DNA of 64,000 nucleotides from Massilia sp. CFBP 13721 (GCF_014842025.1 NZ_JACYUY010000004.1:241368-305367), one strand, 5' to 3'. Positions 9,528-18,453 are shown, counted from the first letter of the stretch. Program-made: numbers and translations. Notes: generated by a model not told the origin, from the sequence alone.

Positions 9528-9646
9528 GGCAGCGCGACAGCACGCTGTTCGTGGCCAGTCGGGTTGATCCGGGCTGGCCATTTTCTTGTTGACCGGGGGC
9601 GCCCGCCGTCATCGCCGACGGCCGCCGCTTCCTCGAGGTGAAAAAC

Positions 9647-10537
9647 ATGGATATCCTTCTGCAGCTCGTCTTCAGCGGTATCGCGCTCGGCATGATCTAT
9701 GCCGTCGTCGCGTTCGGCTATCAACTTACCTTCGCCACGTCCGGCACCCTCAATTTCGGCCAGGGCGAAGCGCTCATGCTGGGCGCCCTGGTCGGCCTGT
9801 CGTTCGTCGGCGGCGTCCACGGCGGCCCCTACATGAGCTACTGGATGATGATCCCGCTGGTGATCATGTTCGGCGCGCTGCAGGGCATGTTCGTCGAATG
9901 GATCGGCGTGCGCCCGGCCATCAAGATCAAGTCCGAATTCGGCTGGATCATGTCGACCATCGCGCTGGCCATCATCTTCAAGAACGTGGCCGAGAACATC
10001 TGGGGCAAGGACGTGCTGCCCTTCCCGTCGCCGCTGTCCTCGACGCCGTTCCAGTTCATGGGCGCCAACGTGCAGCCGATGCAGGTGGCGGTCATCGTCG
10101 GCGCGCTCGCCATCATGCTGGCGGTCGAAGTCTTCAACCGCAAGTCGATCTACGGCAAGGCGGTGGTGGCCACTTCGAACGACCGCGACGCCGCCGGCCT
10201 GATGGGCATTAACACGGGCCGCGTGATCACCTTCTCATATGCGCTTTCCTCGGCCACGGCCGCCTTTGCCGGCGCCCTGATCGCGCCGCTGACGCTCACC
10301 AGCGCCACCATGGGCGCTTCGCTCGGCCTGAAAGCCTTTGCGGTCGCCATCATCGGCGGACTGACCTCGGGCCTGGGCGCGATCGTCGGCGGCCTGATCC
10401 TGGGCATTGCCGAAGTCGCCACCGGCTACTACATCTCGACCGGCTACAAGGAAGTGCCGGGCCTGATCCTGCTGTTGCTGGTATTGGCGATCAAGCCGTC
10501 GGGCCTGTTCGGCAAGGCCGCGATCAAGAAGGTATGA
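9647..10537 (+). CDS. livH: Branched-chain amino-acid ABC transporter permease LivH
   Basis: This 296-residue inner-membrane permease has about eight membrane helices and the LivH signatures LNFGQGEALMLGA near the N-terminus and an alanine/glycine-rich GLKAFAVAIIGG loop that contacts the ATPase. The ATG at 9647 is chosen because GAGGTG lies 7 nt upstream; a GTG at 9638 would be part of that ribosome-binding site. The stop overlaps the ATG of the next gene (ATGA), so translation of the LivM-LivG fusion is probably coupled. It forms the membrane channel together with the LivM half of that fusion. Confidence 0.94.
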   Translation: MDILLQLVFSGIALGMIYAVVAFGYQLTFATSGTLNFGQGEALMLGALVGLSFVGGVHGGPYMSYWMMIPLVIMFGALQGMFVEWIGVRPAIKIKSEFGWIMSTIALAIIFKNVAENIWGKDVLPFPSPLSSTPFQFMGANVQPMQVAVIVGALAIMLAVEVFNRKSIYGKAVVATSNDRDAAGLMGINTGRVITFSYALSSATAAFAGALIAPLTLTSATMGASLGLKAFAVAIIGGLTSGLGAIVGGLILGIAEVATGYYISTGYKEVPGLILLLLVLAIKPSGLFGKAAIKKV

Positions 10538-12486
10538 CCATGACCAGATCGAAACCGCTCCTGATCGCCAGCGTGCTGGGCCTGGTCGTGCTGGCCGCGT
10601 TCCCGCACGTGTTCACCAACCCGTACTACATCCACCTGGCCGAAACCATCCTGATCTACGCGATCCTGCTGTTCGGCCTCGACATCGTGGTCGGCTACAC
10701 CGGCCAGGTCTCGCTCGGCCACGCCGGCCTGTTCGGCGTCGGCTCCTACGTCACCGGCGTGCTGGTGATGAAGCTGGGCGCGCCCTGGTTCCTCGCCATC
10801 CCGGCCAGCATCGGCATCACCGCCCTGTTCGGCGCGGTGCTGGCGCTGCCGGCGCTGCGCGTGACCGGCCCCTACCTGGCCATGGTCACGCTGGCCTTCG
10901 GCACCATCGTGCAAATCCTGATCAACGAGATGACCTTCCTCACCGAAGGCCCGATGGGCATCACGGTGCCCAAGCCCCACCTGCTGGGCAAGGAGCTGAG
11001 CGAGACCGAGTACTACTACATGGTCGCCGTGTTCATGGTGCTGTCGCTGGTGCTCGTGCACCGCCTGCTGAAATCGAACATCGGACGCGCCTTCGAAGCG
11101 CTGCGCGACAGCCCGATCGCGTCGGACTGCATGGGCGTGTCGGTGTACCGCTACAAGGTGTACGCGTTCGTCATCAGCGCCGGTTTCGCCGGCCTGGCGG
11201 GCAGCCTGTATGCGTATTCGGAGCAGTACATCTCGCCGAATACCTACAACTTCGAACTGACGATCCTGTTCCTGCTGGCCGTGATCATGGGCGGGCGCAA
11301 GACCCGTACCGGCGTCATCCTCGGTGCGATCATCGTCGTCATGCTCCCCAGCCTGTTGTCCGACATCGCGCTGTTCCGCCGGATCGCGGTGGCCGCGGCC
11401 GTGCTGGGCGTGATCGGCGCGGCGCTGGCGCTGGCAAAAGCCCGCTCGACGCCGCGCAAGGTGCTGGTGCCGGTGGTCGCCACCATCGGCCTGGCGTTCT
11501 GGTCGTACCGGATCGAGAACATGGTCGACTGGCGCCTGACCATCTTCGGCCTGATGACGCTGTTCGTCGTCTACTACCTGCAGGATGGGATCGTCGGCTT
11601 CTTCCGCCAGCTGCTGGGCCGGCGCAAGGAACACGTGCGCGCGGTCGGACGCGACGCCGCCACCGATGCCTTCGAAGGCGTCGCCAAGGGCACGGCGGGC
11701 GGCGACCTGCTGCGCGCCGAGCAGATCCTGATGCAGTTCGGCGGCCTGAAAGCCCTGAACCAGGTCGACCTGCACGTGGCGCGCGGTTCGGTGCACGGCC
11801 TGATCGGACCGAACGGCTCGGGCAAGAGCACGATGATGAACGTCCTGACCGGCATCTACAAGCCGACCGCGGGCGGCGTCGTCTTCGCCGGCCAGCCGAT
11901 CGGCGGGCGCACGCCGTCGCAGATCGCGCTGGGCGGCATCGCGCGCACCTTCCAGAACGTGCAGCTGTTCGGCGAGATGACCGCCACCGAAAACGTGCTG
12001 GTCGGCCTGCACCACACCTTCCGCTCGACCGTGTTCGACGCCATGGTGGCGACCCCGCGCCAGCGCCGCGAGGAAGCGGCGGCGCGAAGGCGCGCAGCCG
12101 CCATCCTGGAATTCGTGGGCCTGTCCGACCTGGCCGACGAGGAAGCGCGCAACCTCCCCTATGGCAAGCAGCGACTGCTGGAGATCGGCCGCGCGCTCGG
12201 CCTGAACCCGCAACTGCTGCTGCTCGACGAACCGGCCGCCGGCCTGACCGCGCCCGACATCCGCGAGCTGATGGCGATCATCCGCAAGATCCGCGACCAC
12301 GGCATCACGATCATCCTGATCGAGCACCACATGGACGTCGTGATGTCGATCTCGGACACGGTCACCGTGCTCGACTTCGGCCAGAAGATCGCCGAGGGGC
12401 TGCCTGCCGCCGTGCAGGCCGACCCGAAGGTGATCGAAGCCTACCTGGGCGGCGCCAGCGAAGCGCCTGCAACCGCTACCCATTAA
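10534..12486 (+). CDS. Fused LivM permease - LivG ATPase
   Basis: A single 650-residue reading frame joins two subunits that are separate in most Liv transporters. Residues 1 to about 370 form a LivM-type permease with the usual GYTGQVSLGHAGLFGVG signature, plus extra membrane helices after the normal end (about 275-365). Residues from about 395 form a LivG-type ATPase, with Walker A GPNGSGKST (425-433), LPYGKQRLLEIGRAL as signature region and Walker B LLLLDEP (Asp565). The frame has no internal stop and both halves keep all key motifs, so this looks like a functional fusion rather than an error. It would dimerise or pair with LivH and LivF. Confidence 0.94.
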   Translation: MTMTRSKPLLIASVLGLVVLAAFPHVFTNPYYIHLAETILIYAILLFGLDIVVGYTGQVSLGHAGLFGVGSYVTGVLVMKLGAPWFLAIPASIGITALFGAVLALPALRVTGPYLAMVTLAFGTIVQILINEMTFLTEGPMGITVPKPHLLGKELSETEYYYMVAVFMVLSLVLVHRLLKSNIGRAFEALRDSPIASDCMGVSVYRYKVYAFVISAGFAGLAGSLYAYSEQYISPNTYNFELTILFLLAVIMGGRKTRTGVILGAIIVVMLPSLLSDIALFRRIAVAAAVLGVIGAALALAKARSTPRKVLVPVVATIGLAFWSYRIENMVDWRLTIFGLMTLFVVYYLQDGIVGFFRQLLGRRKEHVRAVGRDAATDAFEGVAKGTAGGDLLRAEQILMQFGGLKALNQVDLHVARGSVHGLIGPNGSGKSTMMNVLTGIYKPTAGGVVFAGQPIGGRTPSQIALGGIARTFQNVQLFGEMTATENVLVGLHHTFRSTVFDAMVATPRQRREEAAARRRAAAILEFVGLSDLADEEARNLPYGKQRLLEIGRALGLNPQLLLLDEPAAGLTAPDIRELMAIIRKIRDHGITIILIEHHMDVVMSISDTVTVLDFGQKIAEGLPAAVQADPKVIEAYLGGASEAPATATH

Positions 12487-12495
12487 GGAGACAGC

Positions 12496-13224
12496 ATGTT
12501 AAAGATCCAGAACCTGGAAGCGGCCTACGGCAAGGTGCAGGTCCTGCACGGCATCTCGCTGGAAGTCCCGCAAGGCAAGCTGGTCACCCTGATCGGCTCG
12601 AACGGCGCCGGCAAGACCACCACCATGCGCGCCATCTCGGGCATGATCAAGCCGAAAGCCGGCAGCATCACGCTCGCCGACAAGGACATCACCGGCCTCG
12701 ACTCGCACCGCATCGCGCGCGCGGGTCTGGCCCACTCGCCGGAAGGCCGGCGCGTGTTCGCCACCATGAGCGTGACCGACAATTTGCTGCTGGGCGCCTT
12801 TCCGCGCTTCACCCGCGCGCGCCCGAAAGGCGACGTCCAGCGCGACCTCGACAAGGCGATGGACCTGTTCCCGCGCCTGAAGGAACGGCGCAACCAGCTG
12901 GCGGGGACGCTGTCCGGCGGCGAGCAGCAGATGCTGGCGATGGCGCGCGCGGTGATGCTCAATCCGGACGTGGTGCTGCTCGACGAACCGTCGATGGGCC
13001 TGGCGCCGATCCTGGTCGAAGAGGTGTTCCGCATCATCACGCGTTTGAAATCCGAAGGCGTGACCATGCTGCTGGTCGAGCAGTTCGCGGCCGCCGCCCT
13101 GAACGTGGCCGACTACGGCTACGTGCTGGAAAATGGCCGGATTTCGGTGCATGGCGCGGCCGAGAGCCTCAAGAACGATCCGAAGGTGGTGGCGGCTTAC
13201 CTGGGCGGCGGGCACGCACATTGA
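12496..13224 (+). CDS. livF: Branched-chain amino-acid ABC transporter ATPase LivF
   Basis: The 242-residue ATPase has Walker A GSNGAGKTT near residue 35, signature LSGGEQQMLAMARA near 140, and Walker B VVLLDEPSMGLAP near 157; the SMGLAP extension is typical of LivF. An AAGGAGACAGC ribosome-binding site precedes the ATG. It would form the nucleotide-binding pair with the LivG half of the upstream fusion. The stop is followed after one base by the ATG of an EamA-type exporter, so the operon continues. Confidence 0.95.
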   Translation: MLKIQNLEAAYGKVQVLHGISLEVPQGKLVTLIGSNGAGKTTTMRAISGMIKPKAGSITLADKDITGLDSHRIARAGLAHSPEGRRVFATMSVTDNLLLGAFPRFTRARPKGDVQRDLDKAMDLFPRLKERRNQLAGTLSGGEQQMLAMARAVMLNPDVVLLDEPSMGLAPILVEEVFRIITRLKSEGVTMLLVEQFAAAALNVADYGYVLENGRISVHGAAESLKNDPKVVAAYLGGGHAH

Positions 13225-13225
13225 T

Positions 13226-14137
13226 ATGGCCGACTCCGGCGCCCTGCAAGGCCGCGACTACGCCGCCGCCCTGTGCGTCGTCGTGGTTTGGGGCACCAAC
13301 TTCGTCGCCATGAAGCTGGGCCTGCGCGAGGTGACGCCTTTCCAGCTCGGCGCCGGGCGCTACCTGTTCGCGCTGGTGCCCCTGCTGCTATTCGTGCGCC
13401 CGCCGAAGTTAAGCATTCGCTGGGTCATCCTGTACGGCCTGTTCCAGGGCGTCGGCCAGTTCGGTTTATTGTTCCTGGCGCTGCGCGAAGGGATGTCGGC
13501 CTCGCTGGCCCCGGTGATGCTGCAGATGCAGGTGTTTTTCACGGCGCTGTTCGCGTGGGCGATCTTGAAGGAGCCGGTTGGCGCCAGGCTGCAGGCGGCC
13601 ATGGGCATCGCCGCCCTCGGCCTGGCCTGCCTGTGCGTCGACGCGCTCGGCCGCGGCTCGGCGGTGACACTCACGGGTTTCCTGCTGAGCGTGGCGTCCG
13701 CCGCGATGTGGGCCGCTTCGAACATCGTCGTGCGCATCGCCCAGCGCGACACCCCGCAGTTCGACGTCTTGCCGTTCATGGTGTGGAGCAGCATGGTGCC
13801 GATCCTGCCCTTCCTGCTGCTCTCGCTCGCCTTCGATCCGCCGGCCACGGGCTGGGACTGGCGCGCCGTTTCCGCTACCGCCTGGGCCTCGATGGCCTAC
13901 CTCGGCTGGTTCGCGACCATCCTCGGGTATGCGATGTGGACGGGCCTGTTGAAACGCCATCCGGCGAACCGGGTCGCGCCGTTCAGTCTCGCGGTGCCGC
14001 CGGTGGGCATCGCCGCCGGCATGCTGGGGCTGGGCGAGGTCGTCACAGGTTGGCAGTGGGCGGGCATCGTGCTGGTGGTGGCGTCGCTGGCGCTGGTCAT
14101 CCTGAAACCGCGAGTCCCCGCCGCTGCGCGGCTATAA
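13226..14137 (+). CDS. EamA family transporter at the end of the liv operon
   Basis: This 303-residue protein has about ten membrane helices in two EamA repeats (first near YAAALCVVVVWGTNFVAMK, second near TLTGFLLSVASAAMWAASN). The ATG at 13226 starts one base after the livF stop, so it is almost certainly co-transcribed and translationally coupled; longer in-frame extensions would run inside livF. DMT exporters of this class move amino acids or related metabolites outward, which contrasts with the uptake role of the upstream genes. Substrate unknown. It differs clearly in sequence from the EamA protein at 585. Confidence 0.9.
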   Translation: MADSGALQGRDYAAALCVVVVWGTNFVAMKLGLREVTPFQLGAGRYLFALVPLLLFVRPPKLSIRWVILYGLFQGVGQFGLLFLALREGMSASLAPVMLQMQVFFTALFAWAILKEPVGARLQAAMGIAALGLACLCVDALGRGSAVTLTGFLLSVASAAMWAASNIVVRIAQRDTPQFDVLPFMVWSSMVPILPFLLLSLAFDPPATGWDWRAVSATAWASMAYLGWFATILGYAMWTGLLKRHPANRVAPFSLAVPPVGIAAGMLGLGEVVTGWQWAGIVLVVASLALVILKPRVPAAARL

Positions 14138-14162
14138 TGCGTCTTTCACCGCAGCCCATCTT

Positions 14163-14483
14163 ATGGACACTTCCAAATTCTCGCGTTACCCCGGCTCCCG
14201 CATCTTCTGGTTCCTGTTCGGGACCATCCTCGGCAGCGCGGGTGTCTGGAGCGGGCTGAAACAGGGCCTGGTTGGCGAGACCCTGATCGGCCTCGGCCTG
14301 ATCACGCTCGGCATCCAGGGCCTGCTGCGTCCGGTCGTCCTGACGCGCGTGGCCAAGATCAGCAAGGCCGAGATGACGCGCGAGGTGTCGGTCGGCTCGG
14401 ATGCCTTGCACGGCGCGCTGTCGCTGGCAATGGCGGGACTGTTGATCGCCGGTTTCGTGCTGAAGTATTTGATGAAGATTTGA
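14163..14483 (+). CDS. Small membrane protein, unknown function
   Basis: The 106 residues contain a hydrophobic helix near IFWFLFGTILGSAGVWSG, a second near ETLIGLGLITLGIQGLL and a third near SLAMAGLLIAGFVLKYL, with a charged cytoplasmic-type segment (TRVAKISKAEMTREV) between the second and third. It starts 25 nt after the EamA gene with only a weak ribosome-binding site. I do not recognise a family. Coding potential is supported by the continuous frame, third-position GC bias and membrane-protein pattern. Confidence 0.7.
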   Translation: MDTSKFSRYPGSRIFWFLFGTILGSAGVWSGLKQGLVGETLIGLGLITLGIQGLLRPVVLTRVAKISKAEMTREVSVGSDALHGALSLAMAGLLIAGFVLKYLMKI

Positions 14484-14702
14484 TGATGCCCAGGTGCGTT
14501 CTGCTGGTGCAGCCGCGCTCTCCACACAATATTTTTCCATAGCATCCCTAATTTCTCTTCGTCAATATTAATCACTCTTTCGTCGCGTTTTCCCCACAAT
14601 TTCCATAGCGAAACAACAAGAATTGCCGATTTTAACGATTGGTGATGGATTAACTGTTTCCCCTGCCTTACCCTGTAGGACCTCTCCTACGCCGCACCAT
14701 CC

Positions 14703-15728
14703 ATGCAACGTTCTTACCCGTCTGCCGTCCGTATCCAGCAACGTATGCGCTTCCGCCGACGTTTGGTCGCCGGTGCATTCGCCGCCATCGCGGCATGTGC
14801 GGCGGCGTATGCCGTCTCCCTGGCAATGGTCCCGGAAAGCACACCTGTCGCCGCCGCGCCGGCCGCGCAGGAAAAGCTTGTGGCAACGGGTTCGGACGTG
14901 GTGCCGGCGCGTCGCGTGTACCGCTATTCGGTGGTGCCCGGCGGTGCGGCGAACGGGGCCGAACTGGCGCAGGCCATCCGTAACGACCGAGTCGTCGCCG
15001 CCCACTATGCCGGGTTCGACGTGCAGCGTGCGCGCGCGGTCACGGTGGCGGCGCCGCGCGCGGTCCACGTTTCCTACCGCAAGGGCGACACCGTGTACTG
15101 GACGGCCAAAAAGACGATGCTGAAAGCCGGCGAAACCCTGCTCACGGATGGCCACAACGACATGCGCGCCCGCTGCGCGAACCGCATTTCGGACGTGCCG
15201 CGCTTTCCGGTCGAAGCGCATGGCCCCAGTCCGGAGTCGCTCGACAAGGTGGTCGACGGCCATGGCATCGAAACGGAAGGCGAGATCAGCTATGTCGATG
15301 CGCCGGTACCGGTGAGGGACCAGCCGGACCTGCCGGGCCAGGCGTTCCGGCCGGTCTGGCCCGACAGCGACGATCCGGTTCCCGCCGACCCGCGCCGCGC
15401 CAACCCGCCGCTCGCCCTGGAGCGTCCGCCGGGCCTGCCCTGGCCCGCGTTCGGCTGGCCGGGCGTGCCGCCGCAAAGCGACGAGACGCCGCAGCCGCCG
15501 CTGCTTACCTTCGCCGCGCCGCCACCGCTGTCGGGCTGGGTGAACGTCCCGCCCGATCCGGCCCCGCTCGTTCCGCAACCCGATCCGGGCCAGCCGGCGC
15601 CGCCGCCGAATCCGCCACTGGACTTGCCGCCGCCTCCGGCCGACGTGCCCGAGCCGGGCACGCTGTGGCTGGCGGCGATCGCGCTGGCGGCGATGCTGGG
15701 GTTGCGTAGAGGACGCCTAGTACGCTGA
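14703..15728 (+). CDS. PEP-CTERM sorting-domain protein, proline-rich
   Basis: The 341-residue protein starts with a basic/hydrophobic export signal (RRRLVAGAFAAIAACAAAYAV) and ends with a PEP-CTERM tripartite signal: VPEPGT, a hydrophobic helix, then a basic tail RRGRLVR. Such proteins are recognised by exosortase (EpsH/XrtA type) and are linked to exopolysaccharide export. Residues about 205-315 are extremely rich in proline, suggesting an extended stalk. No known catalytic domain is visible. No exosortase is in the window. The start could instead be the ATG at 14745 (MRFRRR). The 219-nt region upstream is AT-richer, without a clear promoter. Confidence 0.82.
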   Translation: MQRSYPSAVRIQQRMRFRRRLVAGAFAAIAACAAAYAVSLAMVPESTPVAAAPAAQEKLVATGSDVVPARRVYRYSVVPGGAANGAELAQAIRNDRVVAAHYAGFDVQRARAVTVAAPRAVHVSYRKGDTVYWTAKKTMLKAGETLLTDGHNDMRARCANRISDVPRFPVEAHGPSPESLDKVVDGHGIETEGEISYVDAPVPVRDQPDLPGQAFRPVWPDSDDPVPADPRRANPPLALERPPGLPWPAFGWPGVPPQSDETPQPPLLTFAAPPPLSGWVNVPPDPAPLVPQPDPGQPAPPPNPPLDLPPPPADVPEPGTLWLAAIALAAMLGLRRGRLVR

Positions 15729-15752
15729 CTGTGCGATTACCTGTGGCGTACT

Positions 15753-15855
15753 GTAGGGTGGGCACTTTGTGCCCACGCGGTGCAGCGTATGCTGGTCGAA
15801 AATGCGTTTCGATCGATAATCCGGTAGACCGCGTGGGCACGAGTGCCCACCCTAC
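15753..15855. repeat. REP-like inverted pair B
   Basis: Unit 1 (15753-15780) reads GTAGGGTGGGC-ACTTTGT-GCCCACGCGG. Unit 2 (15829-15855) is its inverted partner with a different centre (ACGAGT). GTAGGG ends face outward. The pair lies between the convergent 3' ends of the PEP-CTERM gene and the Cys-rich unknown. Confidence 0.88.
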
Positions 15856-15870
15856 GATGTTCGGGCAAAC

Positions 15871-16284
15871 CTAGACACCGAACAGGTTGCCGGCGTCGAG
15901 GATCGCATATGCAATCTCCGGCTTGGCCTCCAGGCGCTTGCGCACCGCCGCGGGCACCGACTGGCGCACCTTCTTGCACAGGCCCGGCTTTTCCTCGAGC
16001 ACGATGATGATGCCGCGCAGCGTGCGCACTTCCTTCGGTCCTGGTTCGATGCGCAGCTCGGCGCCGATGTTCTTGCGGATCAGTTCCTGCACGTGGCGCA
16101 GGTCGGCGTAGCTGTCGATTCGTTCGATGCGTTCGATCAGCCGCTGCTCCTGCTTGCGGTCGATCGCCAGCGGCCGCACGTCGCCGTCCGGATCGAGGAT
16201 CAGGCGCTCGCGCCCGCAAACGCAGGCGCCGGGCGGACACTCGGCACGGACCGGAAACGACAGCAGGGGCAAGGAAGCGGTCAC
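15871..16284 (-). CDS. Cys-rich protein of unknown function coupled to the Mut7-C RNase gene
   Basis: The 137 residues start at a GTG (16284) whose bases overlap the upstream stop as GTGA, so translation is coupled to the Mut7-C gene. The N-terminus carries a CPPGACVCGRERL motif that may bind a metal or form disulphides. The rest is a charged helical region (LAIDRKQEQRLIERIERIDSY) and a compact C-terminal part with GPKEVRTLRGIIIVLEEKPGLC. I do not recognise a family. The tight coupling suggests that it acts with the RNase-like protein. A REP-like pair lies directly after the stop. Confidence 0.75.
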   Translation of the reverse strand: MTASLPLLSFPVRAECPPGACVCGRERLILDPDGDVRPLAIDRKQEQRLIERIERIDSYADLRHVQELIRKNIGAELRIEPGPKEVRTLRGIIIVLEEKPGLCKKVRQSVPAAVRKRLEAKPEIAYAILDAGNLFGV

Positions 16285-17021
16285 GCGTTGTCGCTCGCAA
16301 GGGAAGATAGCGACGATTCTAGCCCAATCGCGCCGCCCAGCATCGCCAGCATCCGCGTGTGGTGCGAGCCTTTCCAGAACACGCGGGCGCAGGCGTCGCA
16401 GGTAGTGAATGCGTCGTGGGTCAGGCGCACGGATTCCGGCAGGCGCGCGAGCACCTCGGCCTTGGCGACGGGCCGCAGCGGCAGGTTGCAGTGCAGGCAG
16501 CGCGTGAACGGGCGCGCCAGCGGCGCCAGCACGAGCCGCCCGGACAGTTCGCGCAACTGCGCCTGCGGTGCGATCGCGTGCAGGTAGCAGCCATGTTCGA
16601 GCTCGCGCCGCTTGAGCAGTTCGCGGTCGCGCGTGAGGACGGTGCGCCCTTCGCGGCCGGCGATGGCGACGATCTCTTCGTCCTGATAGGCGTTGTCGTA
16701 GAGCGTGTCGAAGCCGGCCATGCGCAGCAGGCGCGCCAGGGCGCCGAGATGGGCGTCGGCCACGAAACGGTGCGGCGCGCCGTGATCCGCGCGCTGCGGA
16801 TAGGCCGCCACCGTGTCGCCCTCTTCCAGTAGCCGGTCAAAACTCCCTGGTTCGCCATTCACCAGCAGGTGACCGACTTCGGTATGCGGCACGCCCAGCG
16901 CCTCGATCATGTGCTTGGCCGTGGCGGCGCGCGCGCAATCTGTCGCAAAGGCCCGCTCGCGCCGTTCGCGCGACAGGAAGTCGTTCAGCTCTTCGTGAAA
17001 ACGGAAGGTGGCCGTGACCAT
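16281..17021 (-). CDS. Mut7-C RNase domain protein with N-terminal ubiquitin-like domain
   Basis: This 246-residue protein combines a Mut7-C ubiquitin-like domain (about 1-85, ending in VNGEPGSFDRLLEEGDTVAAYP) with a Mut7-C PIN-like ribonuclease domain. The second part has the conserved acidic core FVADAHLGALARLLRMAGFDTLYD and TRDRELLKRR. Paired CxxC motifs (CLHC, CDAC) at the C-terminus probably bind zinc. The family is a PIN-related nuclease named after nematode MUT-7; bacterial substrates are not established. It lies in a three-gene minus-strand unit: DUF72 (10 nt upstream), this gene, then the Cys-rich unknown. Confidence 0.88.
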   Translation of the reverse strand: MVTATFRFHEELNDFLSRERRERAFATDCARAATAKHMIEALGVPHTEVGHLLVNGEPGSFDRLLEEGDTVAAYPQRADHGAPHRFVADAHLGALARLLRMAGFDTLYDNAYQDEEIVAIAGREGRTVLTRDRELLKRRELEHGCYLHAIAPQAQLRELSGRLVLAPLARPFTRCLHCNLPLRPVAKAEVLARLPESVRLTHDAFTTCDACARVFWKGSHHTRMLAMLGGAIGLESSLSSLASDNA

Positions 17022-17031
17022 GGCGGACCAC

Positions 17032-17784
17032 TCACGCGGTCACGCCGCCGCAGGCAAGCAACACGTCGAGCGCATTCGGCACCGCTTCGCCAGCCGCCGT
17101 GTTATCGAAGATGCACCAGACCTGGCGCCCGGCCGCGCTGTGCACGCCCAGGTCGCGCACCAGCGCGTCCAGGTATTCCTGCGTATAGGACGAGTAATAG
17201 ATGCGCGGTGCGCCGTGCAGGCGCAGGTAGATGTCGCTTGTGGTCGGCACGTGCGGCCCCGGCTGGCCGGCGGCCGGGTCGGCGATCACGCGCGTCACCT
17301 TGCGTTCGCGCAGCACCTCGGTGGCGATGTCGCTGAACCAGCTCGGATGGCGCCCTTCGCAGGCGATCATGCAGCCGAAGGTGTCCTCCAGCTTCATGAA
17401 GAATTCGCGCGCGGTCTCGTCATGAAAGCCGAGCTTGGGCGGGTACTGCACCAGCAGGCAGCCCAGCTTCTCCTTCAGTTCGCCGACCTCGCCGGCGAAG
17501 CGCGCCAACAACTCGTCGATGTCGCGCATCGCCGCATCGTGCGTGATCGCGCGCGGCACCTTCACCGAAAAGCGAAAGCCTTCTGGCACGCTCTCGGCCC
17601 AGCGCGCGTAGGTCTGGGGCCGGTGCGGCTTGTAGAAAGACGAATTGATTTCCACCACCGGAAACACGGCCGCGTAGCGCTCGAGGTGGCTGCCCGCTTC
17701 AGGGAAGGCTGCGGCCGCTTCTTTGGGAATGTTCCAGCCGGCGCAACCGATCAGCGGGGCGGCGGCGTTGCTCTGTTTTTTCAT
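17032..17784 (-). CDS. DUF72 domain protein
   Basis: The 250-residue protein has the DUF72 pattern: IGCAGWNIPKE at the N-terminus, VEINSSFYKPHRPQTYARWAE, FRFSVKVPRAITHD, LGCLLVQYPPKL, and YLRLHGAPRIYYSSYTQEYLDAL near the C-terminus. DUF72 proteins have a TIM-barrel-like fold related to sugar-phosphate isomerases; the physiological role is not established. The ATG at 17784 gives the family-typical start; the open frame upstream has no family similarity and crosses into the trxC region. It is the first gene of the minus-strand unit with the Mut7-C protein and diverges from trxC. Confidence 0.92.
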   Translation of the reverse strand: MKKQSNAAAPLIGCAGWNIPKEAAAAFPEAGSHLERYAAVFPVVEINSSFYKPHRPQTYARWAESVPEGFRFSVKVPRAITHDAAMRDIDELLARFAGEVGELKEKLGCLLVQYPPKLGFHDETAREFFMKLEDTFGCMIACEGRHPSWFSDIATEVLRERKVTRVIADPAAGQPGPHVPTTSDIYLRLHGAPRIYYSSYTQEYLDALVRDLGVHSAAGRQVWCIFDNTAAGEAVPNALDVLLACGGVTA

Positions 17785-17931
17785 TGACTGTATTGCAAGT
17801 AAAGTTCTCCGATTGTACGCCTGCGCCGGGCGGCGGGGCGCATGGTTGAGCTTTTGGCGAGCGAAGCGCGCGCCGCGCACACGGCGCGTCCGTCTTACAA
17901 TATCGATATCGTTTACTTGAAGGGACTTTCC

Positions 17932-18366
17932 ATGACCGACTCGCTCCACATCGTCTGCCCCGCCTGCGACGCCGTCAACCGCCTGGAGCAGGCCCGCCTC
18001 GCCGACAAGCCGGTTTGCGGCAAATGCGCCGCCCCGCTTTTCAATGGCCGCCCGCTCGACGTCGATACGGCACGCTTCAACAAGCACATCGGCCGCAACG
18101 ACATCCCGGTACTCATCGACTTCTGGGCCGAGTGGTGCGGTCCGTGCAAGATGATGGCGCCGGCCTACCTGCAGGCCGCAGCCCGGCTCGAGCCGCGCGT
18201 GCGCCTGCTGAAGGTCGATACCGAGCGTGCGCAGGAGCTGTCGGCGCAGTTCGGCATCCGCAGCATTCCGACGCTGGCGCTGTTCCGCGGCGGGCGCGAA
18301 GTGGCGCGCCAGGCGGGGGCGATGGATGCGGGTAACATCGTCGCCTGGGTGCAGTCGAAGCTGTGA
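17932..18366 (+). CDS. trxC: Thioredoxin 2 (TrxC)
   Basis: The 144-residue protein has an N-terminal zinc site made of two CxxC pairs (Cys9/Cys12 and Cys29/Cys32) and a thioredoxin fold with active site WCGPC (Cys69, Cys72), exactly the TrxC layout. It reduces protein disulphides in the cytoplasm, and the zinc module is known to tune it under oxidative stress. The ATG at 17932 is preceded by GAAGGGAC. A longer frame upstream is not conserved. It is divergent from the DUF72 operon and has no repeat-like sequence around it. Confidence 0.96.
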   Translation: MTDSLHIVCPACDAVNRLEQARLADKPVCGKCAAPLFNGRPLDVDTARFNKHIGRNDIPVLIDFWAEWCGPCKMMAPAYLQAAARLEPRVRLLKVDTERAQELSAQFGIRSIPTLALFRGGREVARQAGAMDAGNIVAWVQSKL

Positions 18367-18453
18367 GCAGACACGTCAGGCAACGTTAGCGAAAATACCA
18401 CGCACCGCTGCTACAATGCTAGCCAGGCGGGGTCGTCCCGTAAGGAGCCATGT

